64,000 bases of DNA from Membranihabitans maritimus (GTDB lineage: Bacteria; Bacteroidota; Bacteroidia; Chitinophagales; Saprospiraceae), in NCBI RefSeq assembly GCF_021729145.1, contig NZ_JAJSLW010000004.1, positions 248,001 through 312,000 of the forward strand. The letters are read 5' to 3'. The notes below the pieces were generated by a model that saw nothing but the letters and a program-made list of their open reading frames with translations, had not been told where the DNA came from and searched no databases. Each line of letters begins with the position of its first letter. The stretch's first letter is position 1. Positions 1 through 8,253 of the stretch are shown here, one piece after another. A program made the position numbers and the translations under genes.

Positions 1-605
1 AGACAATTCAGGCGGATATTATGAGTGAAGATGGAATTAATTTTCTTCTCCAAGAAGTGGAAAATTTTCCGATTCATGGAATTCTTGTCAATGCTGGTGG
101 CCCTCCTGCAGGTAATTTTTTGGGTTCAACTATTGAAACCTGGGATAAAGGGTATGAAATGGTATTTAGATGGAAAGCCCATTTGTTATTAAAAATTTTA
201 CCTTCTCTGATAGAGCGCAATTACGGTAGAATAACTTTTATAGAAAGTGTATCGATAAAGAAACCCATCGAAGGCCTGGTATTGAGCAATGCCTATAGAA
301 TGGCCGTAGTGGGATTGGTCAAATCTATAATTAATGAGATTAACGGAAAAGATATTACCCTCAATATAATAGGGCCAGGCTACCACAAAACTGAAAGGCT
401 GAAAAATTTAATTGAAAAACAAGCAGGGTCAGAAAAAGAAAAAAATGAGATTGAAAAAACTTTTGCCAATCAGACTGCTGTAGGACGCCTGGGAATACCA
501 GAAGATTTAGCTTCTTTAGCCGTTTGGTTACTTTCGCCACATAGTGGATATGTGACCGGTCAAACGATTCTCGTGGATGGAGGCTTATACAAAGGAAGCT
601 TATAA
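1..605 (+). CDS. SDR family oxidoreductase, 5' end outside window
   Basis: Short-chain dehydrogenase/reductase cut by the left edge. The frame is open from base 3, so the ATG at 21 is internal rather than the start. The glycine-rich NAD(P)-binding motif lies off the window. Visible are the NAGGPP segment (the NNAG motif of strand beta-4) and the C-terminal YVTGQTILVDGG signature that closes the Rossmann fold. Where SDRs normally have YxxxK before the AxxGL helix, this protein reads SNAYR, so the catalytic Tyr is Ser and the Lys is Arg. A Ser-Val-Ser stretch sits at the usual catalytic Ser. Substrate is unknown. It converges on the next gene with a 6-bp overlap. Confidence 0.85.
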   Translation, partial: TIQADIMSEDGINFLLQEVENFPIHGILVNAGGPPAGNFLGSTIETWDKGYEMVFRWKAHLLLKILPSLIERNYGRITFIESVSIKKPIEGLVLSNAYRMAVVGLVKSIINEINGKDITLNIIGPGYHKTERLKNLIEKQAGSEKEKNEIEKTFANQTAVGRLGIPEDLASLAVWLLSPHSGYVTGQTILVDGGLYKGSL

Positions 606-1556
606 AAAACTCTTTTTAGGGATCTTTTCCCCAAGAACATCTTTCACTAAAAAAAAACCATCACTACCCTTTTCCTGGTAATGAGGCATTATCATAATAC
701 CATCTGAAGGTGCTTTGATACATCCATCTTTATTTGTTGCCAGTATCTGGTTTTTTCTTATCCTGTCAAAGTTTTTGAAGCCAGGCTTCATTCTAAAATT
801 TTCATTTTTGTCAATTTTATATGTGTAAATTAATTTGCAGTGTTTTGGTAGTCCATTGGCATAGTTATTAAGGATTTCTTCATGGATTGTTTCAATATGA
901 AATTTCTCTACACATTCAATGGCGCTCAGAAAATTGACCGAAGCTGCTATACATCTATTGACAGAAAGTTTGTCATCGTGTTGTCCGGATTCAAAGCAGA
1001 GTGAAACACAAGGTCTATTTAAGTTCTCCTCATTAAAATAATGTAGTACCGTACCGTGTAAGTCCTTAATAAAACCTTCAATTACCGTGGCATCCAGCTT
1101 TAATCCTAATTTAATGGATTCAGGAGTATCATTGACAATTGTAAATATTCCGCCCGATGCTGTAGTGGTATGTAGGTCAAGTACAAAAATTTCGTTGGGC
1201 TGATATTCTTCAATCTGTCTGTCAATTTCATTAATAATTCCTATCAGCTCAGCCTCTTCATCTACCGGATGTTCCTGGAGCAAAGCTGATTCAATCTTTT
1301 CTCGAAGAAAAATCCTGTTCAGGTCTTCGCTAATATATCTTTGATCAACCGAAAGTGCTTGAAGATTCCCTTTTATTCCTACCAACCTTCCAGAAAATTT
1401 GAATTGTTTATTCGTGATAGGCTCTACTTCCAGCATTTTAAACAATAAATCCAGGGCCTTTACGCCTGCCTTTTCGTTACCGTGAACACCGCCAATAATA
1501 ATTGCCAAAGGTCCCTTGATCTCATTGTCGTAAACACCTACGATTCTATTTTCCAT
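600..1556 (-). CDS. Succinylglutamate desuccinylase/aspartoacylase family zinc hydrolase
   Basis: A 318-residue M14-like amidohydrolase of the AstE/AspA family, which removes acyl groups from N-acyl amino acids using one zinc. The zinc ligands are visible: H25 and E28 in GGVHGNE, and H129 in VLDLHTTT. E189 in CFESGQH is the likely catalytic glutamate. The NR pair in SEDLNR (near residue 81) fits the carboxylate-binding arginine. The length is normal and the ATG at 1556 is the only good start. It stands alone between convergent and divergent neighbours. The exact substrate cannot be told from sequence. The family assignment is firm, the physiological role is not. Confidence 0.85.
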   Translation of the reverse strand: MENRIVGVYDNEIKGPLAIIIGGVHGNEKAGVKALDLLFKMLEVEPITNKQFKFSGRLVGIKGNLQALSVDQRYISEDLNRIFLREKIESALLQEHPVDEEAELIGIINEIDRQIEEYQPNEIFVLDLHTTTASGGIFTIVNDTPESIKLGLKLDATVIEGFIKDLHGTVLHYFNEENLNRPCVSLCFESGQHDDKLSVNRCIAASVNFLSAIECVEKFHIETIHEEILNNYANGLPKHCKLIYTYKIDKNENFRMKPGFKNFDRIRKNQILATNKDGCIKAPSDGIMIMPHYQEKGSDGFFLVKDVLGEKIPKKSFL

Positions 1557-1627
1557 GTTAAAATTTATTGTGAATCAAGGTACATTTTACTGAGAAAATT
1601 CGTTTATATATAAATTACTTTTTTTCT

Positions 1628-2557
1628 ATGAAGTTTTCTGAGCCAATATCGGTCAACAAAATCGCCGATAAATACAACGCTAAGTTAATAGGTGAAAATG
1701 AAAATATAGTATACGGACTAAATGAAATTCACCGGGTCGAAGAAGGAGATATTACTTTCGTAGATGTGGAAAAATACTATGAAAAATCTTTGAATTCCAA
1801 AGCTACCGTCATATTAATCGACAAAGAGGTTTCATGCCCCAGTGGCAAAACTTTGTTAGTGGTAAATTCTCCATTTCAGGTGTTCAGTGAATTAGCCACC
1901 GGAGAAAGACAAACTCATGCCGCCAATTCAGCGATCCACCCAACTGCAAAAATTCACCCTACTGCCAGTATTGAACCAAATGTAATAATTAGAGAAAATG
2001 TAACTATTGGCCCTGAAACATATATTCAATCATTTTCATACCTTGGACCATATACGTCTATAGGGAAAGGGGTCACTATCATGTCAAATAATCAGATTGG
2101 TAACGATGCATTCTATTTTAAAAAGGAGGGGGATGAATATACATCATGGCATACTGTCGGCAGGGTCATCATTGAAGATAATGTTTTTCTCGGACCAGGC
2201 TGCACCATTAACCGCGGAGTGACATCGGATACCACAGTTGGGAAAGGCTCTAAACTCGACGCCCAGGTACATGTAGGCCACGGTGTAATCATTGGTCCGA
2301 ATGCCTTGATCGCTGCACAAGTAGGTATTGCAGGAAAGTGCACTATTGGCAAAAACGCGGTCATTCTGGGTCAGGTGGGAATTGCACAAAATCTATCTAT
2401 TGGGGAAAATGTGAAAATTCTGGCTAAGTCTGGAGTAACCAAAAATTTACCTTCCGATAAAACCTATTTTGGTTACCCCGCGAATGAAGTATCCAAAATT
2501 AATCGAGAATTAGCCTGGCTGCGAATAAACGCACGCTCAAAAAATTCGGTTAAATAG
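1628..2557 (+). CDS. lpxD: LpxD-like UDP-3-O-acylglucosamine N-acyltransferase
   Basis: A 309-residue left-handed beta-helix acyltransferase. Residues 1-95 form an LpxD-type uridine-binding domain, followed from about 100 by hexapeptide repeats up to about 270 and a C-terminal helix. H218 in VHVGHGVIIG matches the catalytic His of LpxD. The second conserved His of E. coli LpxD is replaced (ILGQVGIAQN). LpxD N-acylates UDP-3-O-acyl-glucosamine in lipid A synthesis at the cytoplasmic side of the inner membrane. Bacteroidota often have more than one LpxD-like gene, so this may be a paralogue acting on another sugar nucleotide. It overlaps the next, convergent gene by 8 bp. Confidence 0.75.
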   Translation: MKFSEPISVNKIADKYNAKLIGENENIVYGLNEIHRVEEGDITFVDVEKYYEKSLNSKATVILIDKEVSCPSGKTLLVVNSPFQVFSELATGERQTHAANSAIHPTAKIHPTASIEPNVIIRENVTIGPETYIQSFSYLGPYTSIGKGVTIMSNNQIGNDAFYFKKEGDEYTSWHTVGRVIIEDNVFLGPGCTINRGVTSDTTVGKGSKLDAQVHVGHGVIIGPNALIAAQVGIAGKCTIGKNAVILGQVGIAQNLSIGENVKILAKSGVTKNLPSDKTYFGYPANEVSKINRELAWLRINARSKNSVK

Positions 2558-4043
2558 GCCCGGGAATTTGTACCATATTGTCAAAATCTTCCTCCGCTGC
2601 ATATTGTGTTTCCGGATCCTCCAGAATATGAATTTTGCTATCAATTAACGAAATAACTGATGAAGCGGAATACAAACCAATTCCATCATCCGAGTATTGG
2701 TAATCAATTAATGTCAGAATAACCCTGTCCTCAATAGAAAGCTCCAGATAATTCCCGTATACTATCATCTTGAAATTGATCTTTCGATCTTCAGGCGGCT
2801 GGAATAATCCGCTTTGCAAATTATTGAAAATAAAATTATTGTGATTGTCGTGCGGATTAAAGCCCCATTTTCGAATCTGTACATACCCATTAACAAAATC
2901 CAATGCGATAAAGTAGCCGTTACCGTGCCTGTCCGCATTTATGACTAATCCACTTTTTCCCATACCTTCAAGATGAAGTGTTCCCGTCCATATAATATTT
3001 TTGGAGGGCTTATTGAACGTAAAAACTTCATACCCGGATACGGATCGGAAAGTAAATTTGCTTTCCTCGACAAACATTGATGCTGAACTATTCTGCAAAT
3101 TGGGCAATACTTCAGCAAAATCATTTTGTAAAATGGTTTTACTTATCATATTGTCCCACCCGTCATAGCTCTTCAAGTATAACCTTCCTTTCTTATCTGT
3201 ATCAAGCTCTTTAGGGGGTGGTAAAACCCTTTTAAAATTAATTTCCCTGTTGAGAAAGTAAAAGTTATATACAAGAATACGCTCTCCATCCCTAATTATC
3301 CGGGCTGCATAATTTCCTTGTGGCATCAAAACATCGGAATGGTAACTTTTATAAGGACCGCCAAACTGTTCGGAATACCAATACCTGACTTTTATATCTT
3401 CGCGAATTGACCCCAGTAAGTAATACCTTCCGTTTTTGATAATGAGGCAGGGACATTCGATATCATCATATGCTAAAGGGTGAAGCAATGGTCGCTGCAA
3501 AACATACTGATTATCTACCAGTTTTGCCAGCCCCACACACCCCCTTCTACTAATAGGGCCGTGATTACTTCTGGCACAAACAAGTAAATACTTTTCCCCG
3601 TTTTCAACAAACCTGAAGGGGTCCCTGAAACTTAACCAGGTCCTTGGATTATTTTCAGGATCCTCATAATGAGGTCCTTCAGAAGCCAGGGGAAGGTTAT
3701 AGTTATTTTCCTTTTTCCAATCGTAAAGATTTTGCGAAACCGCCCTTCCTATTTTTTGAATTACACCTTTATCAGCCAATTGCAAACCTGTATAATGCAT
3801 TTCGTATCCATACTCAGTACGCGAAACATCCATGGTCCACACCATATCATCATCCCATTCTCCTGGATGCCCCACAAATAAGGCGTGTTTCACCCTTCTC
3901 CAATTAATGCCATCCGTTGAAACGGCATGTGCTATATAATCGTGATTGGGTATAATCAGATGAAAGAGGTGATACATATCACCGTCTTTGATAACTTCAA
4001 TATCTCCAATTTCCCAATCTCTATATCCACTTCCTGTATACAT
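2550..4043 (-). CDS. GH32/GH43-like five-bladed beta-propeller glycosidase, probably acting on sucrose or fructosides
   Basis: A 497-residue protein with no signal peptide. The N-terminal part (about 1-310) has the layout of clan GH-J/GH-F propellers: D14 in WEIGDIEV as candidate nucleophile, R-D-P at 140-142 as transition-state stabiliser, and E-C-P at 196-198 as acid/base. The RDP plus ECP pair is typical of GH32. The canonical WMNDPNG motif is not present. The C-terminal part (about 330-490) looks like a beta-sandwich domain. It lies 2 bp downstream of a sucrose-phosphate synthase gene on the same strand, so a cytoplasmic role in sucrose turnover is likely. That role is inferred from context. 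Confidence 0.7.
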   Translation of the reverse strand: MYTGSGYRDWEIGDIEVIKDGDMYHLFHLIIPNHDYIAHAVSTDGINWRRVKHALFVGHPGEWDDDMVWTMDVSRTEYGYEMHYTGLQLADKGVIQKIGRAVSQNLYDWKKENNYNLPLASEGPHYEDPENNPRTWLSFRDPFRFVENGEKYLLVCARSNHGPISRRGCVGLAKLVDNQYVLQRPLLHPLAYDDIECPCLIIKNGRYYLLGSIREDIKVRYWYSEQFGGPYKSYHSDVLMPQGNYAARIIRDGERILVYNFYFLNREINFKRVLPPPKELDTDKKGRLYLKSYDGWDNMISKTILQNDFAEVLPNLQNSSASMFVEESKFTFRSVSGYEVFTFNKPSKNIIWTGTLHLEGMGKSGLVINADRHGNGYFIALDFVNGYVQIRKWGFNPHDNHNNFIFNNLQSGLFQPPEDRKINFKMIVYGNYLELSIEDRVILTLIDYQYSDDGIGLYSASSVISLIDSKIHILEDPETQYAAEEDFDNMVQIPGPI

Positions 4044-4045
4044 TC

Positions 4046-6217
4046 CTAATTGTCAATTTTAAAACCATAGTGGTTTAGCCCTTCAATAATGCCTTCAGCG
4101 GCTTTTCCTTCTGCCAGATAAAGATATTCATCTTCTTTCAGATAGTTGAGTTCACGCGATCTATTTCCGACAATAATTCCCTTAATTGGTTTACGGAACA
4201 TGTCCATATCGTTACCTGAATCACCACAAGCAATAACATTTCTCAATGGGATTGACCACTTCTGGCATAAGTAACGGATAGCATTACCCTTGGAAGCATT
4301 GACTGGTAAAATGTCTATGTACTTTTGATGGGAGTTCACCATAGTAATCTGGTAAAAATCCTTTCCCAACTTGGAACGAATAATATCTTCGTCAAAATCT
4401 GCAAGATTGTAATAATATGACAATTTATAAATATCCTGTGCATCCTCTTCTTGTAGTTCAAGCCAATGAATGGTCGAAAGTTTTTTCAAAATGCGATCAC
4501 GGTTCCACTTGAAATCAAGATAATCCATCCAATCTTCATCATTAGCTTCCTCATTTAGGTCGTAATGTATTCGGGCTCCTACTGAACTAACTATCATATC
4601 GACATCCAGATCCACTTTTTTCATGACTTTACGGATAAGTTCAATAGATCGCCCCGAAGCAACAGCAATACAAAAATCTTCCCTTTGACTTTCAATAAAT
4701 TTTTTCAATTTGTCTAAACCAGGAAAAGATTCCTCGGAGGCTATCAGCGTACCATCAATATCTGTGATCAATAAATTCCTGGCATTTTTAAACCTTTCGG
4801 CTTTTGCTTTAGGAATTTTTAGTTCTTTAGGCTTCCTTGGTTGCTTGGGTGCAAGCGTTTCCTGGATCCAACCAACGTATATATTAGTATGGGAATCCCA
4901 ACTGTAGTATTTTTTGGAGGCAATTATTCCCTGGTTTGAGAACCTACGCCATTTTCCTTCATCCGTAAGTACAGATTTTATGGCTTCCCTCACTTCATAT
5001 TTATCCAAAGGATCAACTAAATACCCATTTTTACATTTTGGGATAATTTCAGAAGGTCCACCATTCTTGGTGACTACCACCGGAAGACCGGTAGCAGCTG
5101 CTTCTATAGTAGTCAGTCCAAAATTTTCATGGAGGGCTAGATTAATAAACACTCCTCTTTTTTCAGCACAATATTGATAAATCAGGCTTACCTCATTTTC
5201 AATATCGTGTTTCTTTGGGATAGCTAATTTCCCATAAAGATCATACTTATCCATTAACAGGAGCATCTCTGTAAGCACTTCTTTTTCAGCCCCCTTCATA
5301 TTAGAAATATCCTTTCTTATCCCCGCAAAGATCACCAGATTCGCTAAAGATTGCATTTCTTTATCACTTCCATAAGCATCAATTAGGGTATGTAAATTCT
5401 TCTTTCTGTCGGGTCTGGCCAGTGCCAGGATAGCCGGTTTGGAAGGATTTACAAGAAATTTCTCAATTGACTGGCTCACCCAATACTTTCTCTGTGCTAC
5501 TTGTTGTTGAAGTTCTTCGTTTTCTAATTGATATTGGTAGTATGGGAAAAACTTATCCGTATCAATTCCCGGGGGTAGAACGTGAAATGTAGCCTTTGGA
5601 AAATTTTCATATCCTTCCCAGTGGCTGATTTCCTGATACGTCGAGGTAATAACAAATTCGGCAAGCGTAAGGCAGGATTCTTCTGCAGCTATTCTTTTCT
5701 CGAAATTAAAAGTCTCTTCTGCCTCTTCTGCTGTCATACCAAGGTCCTTCATTTTGTTCCTCTTCGGCCGGCCTAATGAATGTCCCGTATGGGCAAAAGG
5801 AATATTAAAATGGATGGAAAGCTCCCTAGCTACATATCCTGCATCACCGTAATGGCTATGGATCCAATTGGGACGAATATCATTTTCCTTGATATATTTC
5901 TTAGCGTTTTCCACATATTCATCAAGATGATCCCACAATCGCTCCTTTCTCATATATTTATTTCCCGCAAATGGAATTCTCCTTATGTCACACTTGTCAT
6001 TAATTTTCTCAATATGCTGGCTATATGCGGGCGACTCATCAGGATCATCAATTAATCTGGTAAATATGTGTACAAATTCCACATCGGGTTGTTGGGAAAG
6101 ATGCCGAGCCAGTTCGTATACATATATTATTTGTCCCCCATTATCGGCATCCTTGCCTATTTCCAGACCATCACTTTTGATAAGTCCATGAATATTGTAC
6201 AAGTGGATTCTTAGCAT
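4046..6217 (-). CDS. Sucrose-phosphate synthase fused to a HAD phosphatase
   Basis: A 723-residue two-domain cytoplasmic enzyme. Residues 1-455 are a GT-B family 4 glycosyltransferase of the sucrose-phosphate synthase type: the N-terminal GKDADNGGQ loop, RPDRKKN at 268-274, and the EX7E pair E364/E372. Residues 481-723 are a HAD-IIB phosphatase with the DIDGT nucleophile motif at 486-490 and GDSGNDMDM near the end. Together these would make sucrose 6-phosphate from UDP-glucose and fructose 6-phosphate and then dephosphorylate it. Such fusions are known in bacteria and plants, though the phosphatase half is not always active. Its downstream partner is a GH32-like enzyme, suggesting sucrose as an osmolyte or reserve. 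Confidence 0.85.
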   Translation of the reverse strand: MLRIHLYNIHGLIKSDGLEIGKDADNGGQIIYVYELARHLSQQPDVEFVHIFTRLIDDPDESPAYSQHIEKINDKCDIRRIPFAGNKYMRKERLWDHLDEYVENAKKYIKENDIRPNWIHSHYGDAGYVARELSIHFNIPFAHTGHSLGRPKRNKMKDLGMTAEEAEETFNFEKRIAAEESCLTLAEFVITSTYQEISHWEGYENFPKATFHVLPPGIDTDKFFPYYQYQLENEELQQQVAQRKYWVSQSIEKFLVNPSKPAILALARPDRKKNLHTLIDAYGSDKEMQSLANLVIFAGIRKDISNMKGAEKEVLTEMLLLMDKYDLYGKLAIPKKHDIENEVSLIYQYCAEKRGVFINLALHENFGLTTIEAAATGLPVVVTKNGGPSEIIPKCKNGYLVDPLDKYEVREAIKSVLTDEGKWRRFSNQGIIASKKYYSWDSHTNIYVGWIQETLAPKQPRKPKELKIPKAKAERFKNARNLLITDIDGTLIASEESFPGLDKLKKFIESQREDFCIAVASGRSIELIRKVMKKVDLDVDMIVSSVGARIHYDLNEEANDEDWMDYLDFKWNRDRILKKLSTIHWLELQEEDAQDIYKLSYYYNLADFDEDIIRSKLGKDFYQITMVNSHQKYIDILPVNASKGNAIRYLCQKWSIPLRNVIACGDSGNDMDMFRKPIKGIIVGNRSRELNYLKEDEYLYLAEGKAAEGIIEGLNHYGFKIDN

Positions 6218-6608
6218 CGTTGTAATTTTTAATGAATCAATGATTTGTTATTGAAGACTACCCATTATTATATTATGCCCTAAAATGCTTCTTCCGGTGC
6301 ATAGATTTACCGTTATTTCATGGAATATATACCATGAATCAAAGCAACTTATGTCATAAACCTCGTTATTATTGAATATTTTCTAAAAAATTTTATTGCA
6401 AAGTGGTTTCATATTTATTGTTCATCGGGGAAACCGTCATAGGCTAATTTACGAGAAAAAACCCACTTTAAAAAAAATGATACCACTTTGGGTGGTTTGA
6501 TTTGTTATCTTCAAACTTTGAAGATATTTAAATATTAATCACTATTATTGAAAAACTATTTAAGTTGTAATTGAACTCCAGTATATTTGATATTAATGTG
6601 TTATTTTT
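6218..6608. other. Intergenic region between divergent genes
   Basis: About 390 bp of AT-rich DNA separating the sucrose synthase gene (leftward) from the small outer membrane protein gene (rightward). Apart from the -7 box near 6582 I see no RNA gene, repeat or convincing open frame. It presumably holds the promoters of both genes. Confidence 0.6.
6582..6589 (+). promoter_or_regulatory. -7 box TATATTTG
   Basis: Matches the Bacteroidota sigma-A -7 element TAnnTTTG, about 20 bp upstream of the ATG at 6609. No well-spaced -33 TTG is obvious. Confidence 0.5.
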
Positions 6609-7103
6609 ATGAAAAAATCTATTTCTATGAAAAAATTATTTTTACCGCTATTGTTCCTTTTTATCCTTTCCGGTTTTAGTAAGGTTGAAGCCCAGAGCTA
6701 CGAAAGTGCCATCGGTGCGCGTCTTGGTTGGGGATTTGCAGGATCCTACAAACATTTTTTCTCAGATGATCTGGCTGGAGAAGGTATTGTGAATTTTAGA
6801 AACTACTCAGGACTTTACAGTTATTTTACCGTAACTGGTTTAGCCCAAAAACACAGTGCGATTCCAGACCTATCTGGACTTTCCTGGTATTTTGGAGGTG
6901 GAGCTTATCTGGGTTTCTATGGAAGTGGTTACACAGGTACTGCTACCATTGTAGGAATCGCAGGAAACCTGGGTCTAGACTATGCTTTTGAAGATATTCC
7001 ATTAAATTTAAGTATCGACTGGATACCCAGACTCGGACTTACGGGTGGAGTAGGTTTTGGGGCTGAATCCGGTGGATTGGCGGCTCGTTATATTCTAAAT
7101 TAA
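6609..7103 (+). CDS. Small outer membrane beta-barrel-like protein
   Basis: A 164-residue exported protein. The N-terminus is a lysine-rich stretch, a hydrophobic core (LFLPLLFLFILSGFS) and a probable cleavage site after VEAQ. A second ATG at 6630 would give a more usual signal-peptide length. The mature part is rich in Gly and aromatic residues in alternating patterns (ARLGWGFAGSYKHFF, YFGGGAYLGFYGSG) and ends in a short beta strand with a terminal aromatic-containing segment, as in eight-stranded outer membrane barrels. Function is unknown. A strong terminator follows, so it is transcribed alone. Confidence 0.75.
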   Translation: MKKSISMKKLFLPLLFLFILSGFSKVEAQSYESAIGARLGWGFAGSYKHFFSDDLAGEGIVNFRNYSGLYSYFTVTGLAQKHSAIPDLSGLSWYFGGGAYLGFYGSGYTGTATIVGIAGNLGLDYAFEDIPLNLSIDWIPRLGLTGGVGFGAESGGLAARYILN

Positions 7104-7134
7104 AACTTACGAAGATTTTAATTTCAAAGAAAAA

Positions 7135-7168
7135 GAAGCGAAGGCCAAATTGAGTCTTCGCTTTTTTA
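7135..7168 (+). terminator. Rho-independent terminator
   Basis: Stem of 8 bp (AAGCGAAG at 7136-7143 with CTTCGCTT at 7156-7163) followed by a T run, 32 bp after the stop of the outer membrane protein gene. Confidence 0.8.
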
Positions 7169-7521
7169 GTTTTATGATAAGGACTAATATTCAATGCGTC
7201 TGACCGTCTCTATAGAGAGTACCAGTACCAATCCCGCCGTACTATTTTTCACAACCTTTTGAAGCATAGCTACCATCAAGCAATATCTAAACCGAGGTAT
7301 TGTATCCATAGATCTCTCTCCGGTGATTAGAGGTAGCAGTGTTGTTGTAGCAATTCATCCAATGAATTCGCACCCTCATCCCTGAGCGCTTGATTTCTTA
7401 AAAGTGCAGAACAAATTATGCTCTAACCGGATTTTTGGCAAAGTCAAAACATTTTGTTTATTATAATAGTTACAACTCAATACAAGATGCTACTTCTTTG
7501 ATTTTAATTAATAGTTTAATT
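7169..7521. other. Intergenic region without recognised gene
   Basis: About 350 bp. The minus strand holds short open stretches without start or family signature, perhaps a decayed coding region, but nothing I can name. A longer reading of the downstream gene from a TTG at 7435 is possible but unlikely. Confidence 0.4.
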
Positions 7522-8253
7522 ATGCATTCCTATCGGCTTTCAGAGATTTCCATATTTGGGGTTTTATTCTTTCTACTATTTTTTAGCTGTATTGAATCAA
7601 ATACGGATTTATCCGGAAACAATGCTGACCAGGTAGCACGAAACATTGAAGTAGCCATCAACAAAGAAAAATGGGATCGTACAAAGTGGATTCAATGGAC
7701 TTTTCCGGGGCCGAGGAATTATTTATGGGACCGGGAACGCAATTATCTCGAAACAGACTGGGATCACTACCGGGTAGTGATGGACCTGAACACTAAAAAA
7801 GGTCTTGCATATAGTAATGATACTTTGCTATTTGAAGAGGACCTTAGGTCCATTTTGGATAAGGCCTGGAGTAATTTTTGCAACGATGCATTCTGGCTGA
7901 ATGCTCCGGCAAAATTATTTGACCCCGGCACTAAACGATCTTTGGTTACCCGAGAAGATACTCTTCGGTTAAAGGTAGAATATACTTCTGGCGGTGTAAC
8001 ACCCGGCGATTATTATCTTTGGAATTTTGATCAAAATTACTTACCGACATCTTTTGAGATGTATGTATCTGTTATTTCAGAACCCGGAGTATTAGCTACC
8101 TGGGAAAGATGGAAAAAACTCGAATCAGGTGCAATGATCGCTCCTAAGCATACCATCGGATCCAAAGATTTGACACTATCAAATATAAAGTCAGGTGATG
8201 ATTTTACGGATTTTCAAAAAACGGAAGACCCATTTTTAGAACTGATTAATTAA
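7522..8253 (+). CDS. Hypothetical lipoprotein
   Basis: A 243-residue protein when started at the ATG at 7522, chosen because it puts a lipoprotein signal peptide (hydrophobic stretch ending LLFFSC) at the N-terminus. An upstream TTG would bury that signal. After the lipobox cysteine comes an acidic/polar tract, then a domain with many aromatic residues (WIQWTFPGPRNYLWDRERN and ETDWDHYRVVMDL) and a second half rich in beta strands. I do not recognise the family. It is probably anchored in the outer membrane. Its stop overlaps the end of the convergent OPT transporter gene by 4 bp. Confidence 0.7.
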   Translation: MHSYRLSEISIFGVLFFLLFFSCIESNTDLSGNNADQVARNIEVAINKEKWDRTKWIQWTFPGPRNYLWDRERNYLETDWDHYRVVMDLNTKKGLAYSNDTLLFEEDLRSILDKAWSNFCNDAFWLNAPAKLFDPGTKRSLVTREDTLRLKVEYTSGGVTPGDYYLWNFDQNYLPTSFEMYVSVISEPGVLATWERWKKLESGAMIAPKHTIGSKDLTLSNIKSGDDFTDFQKTEDPFLELIN

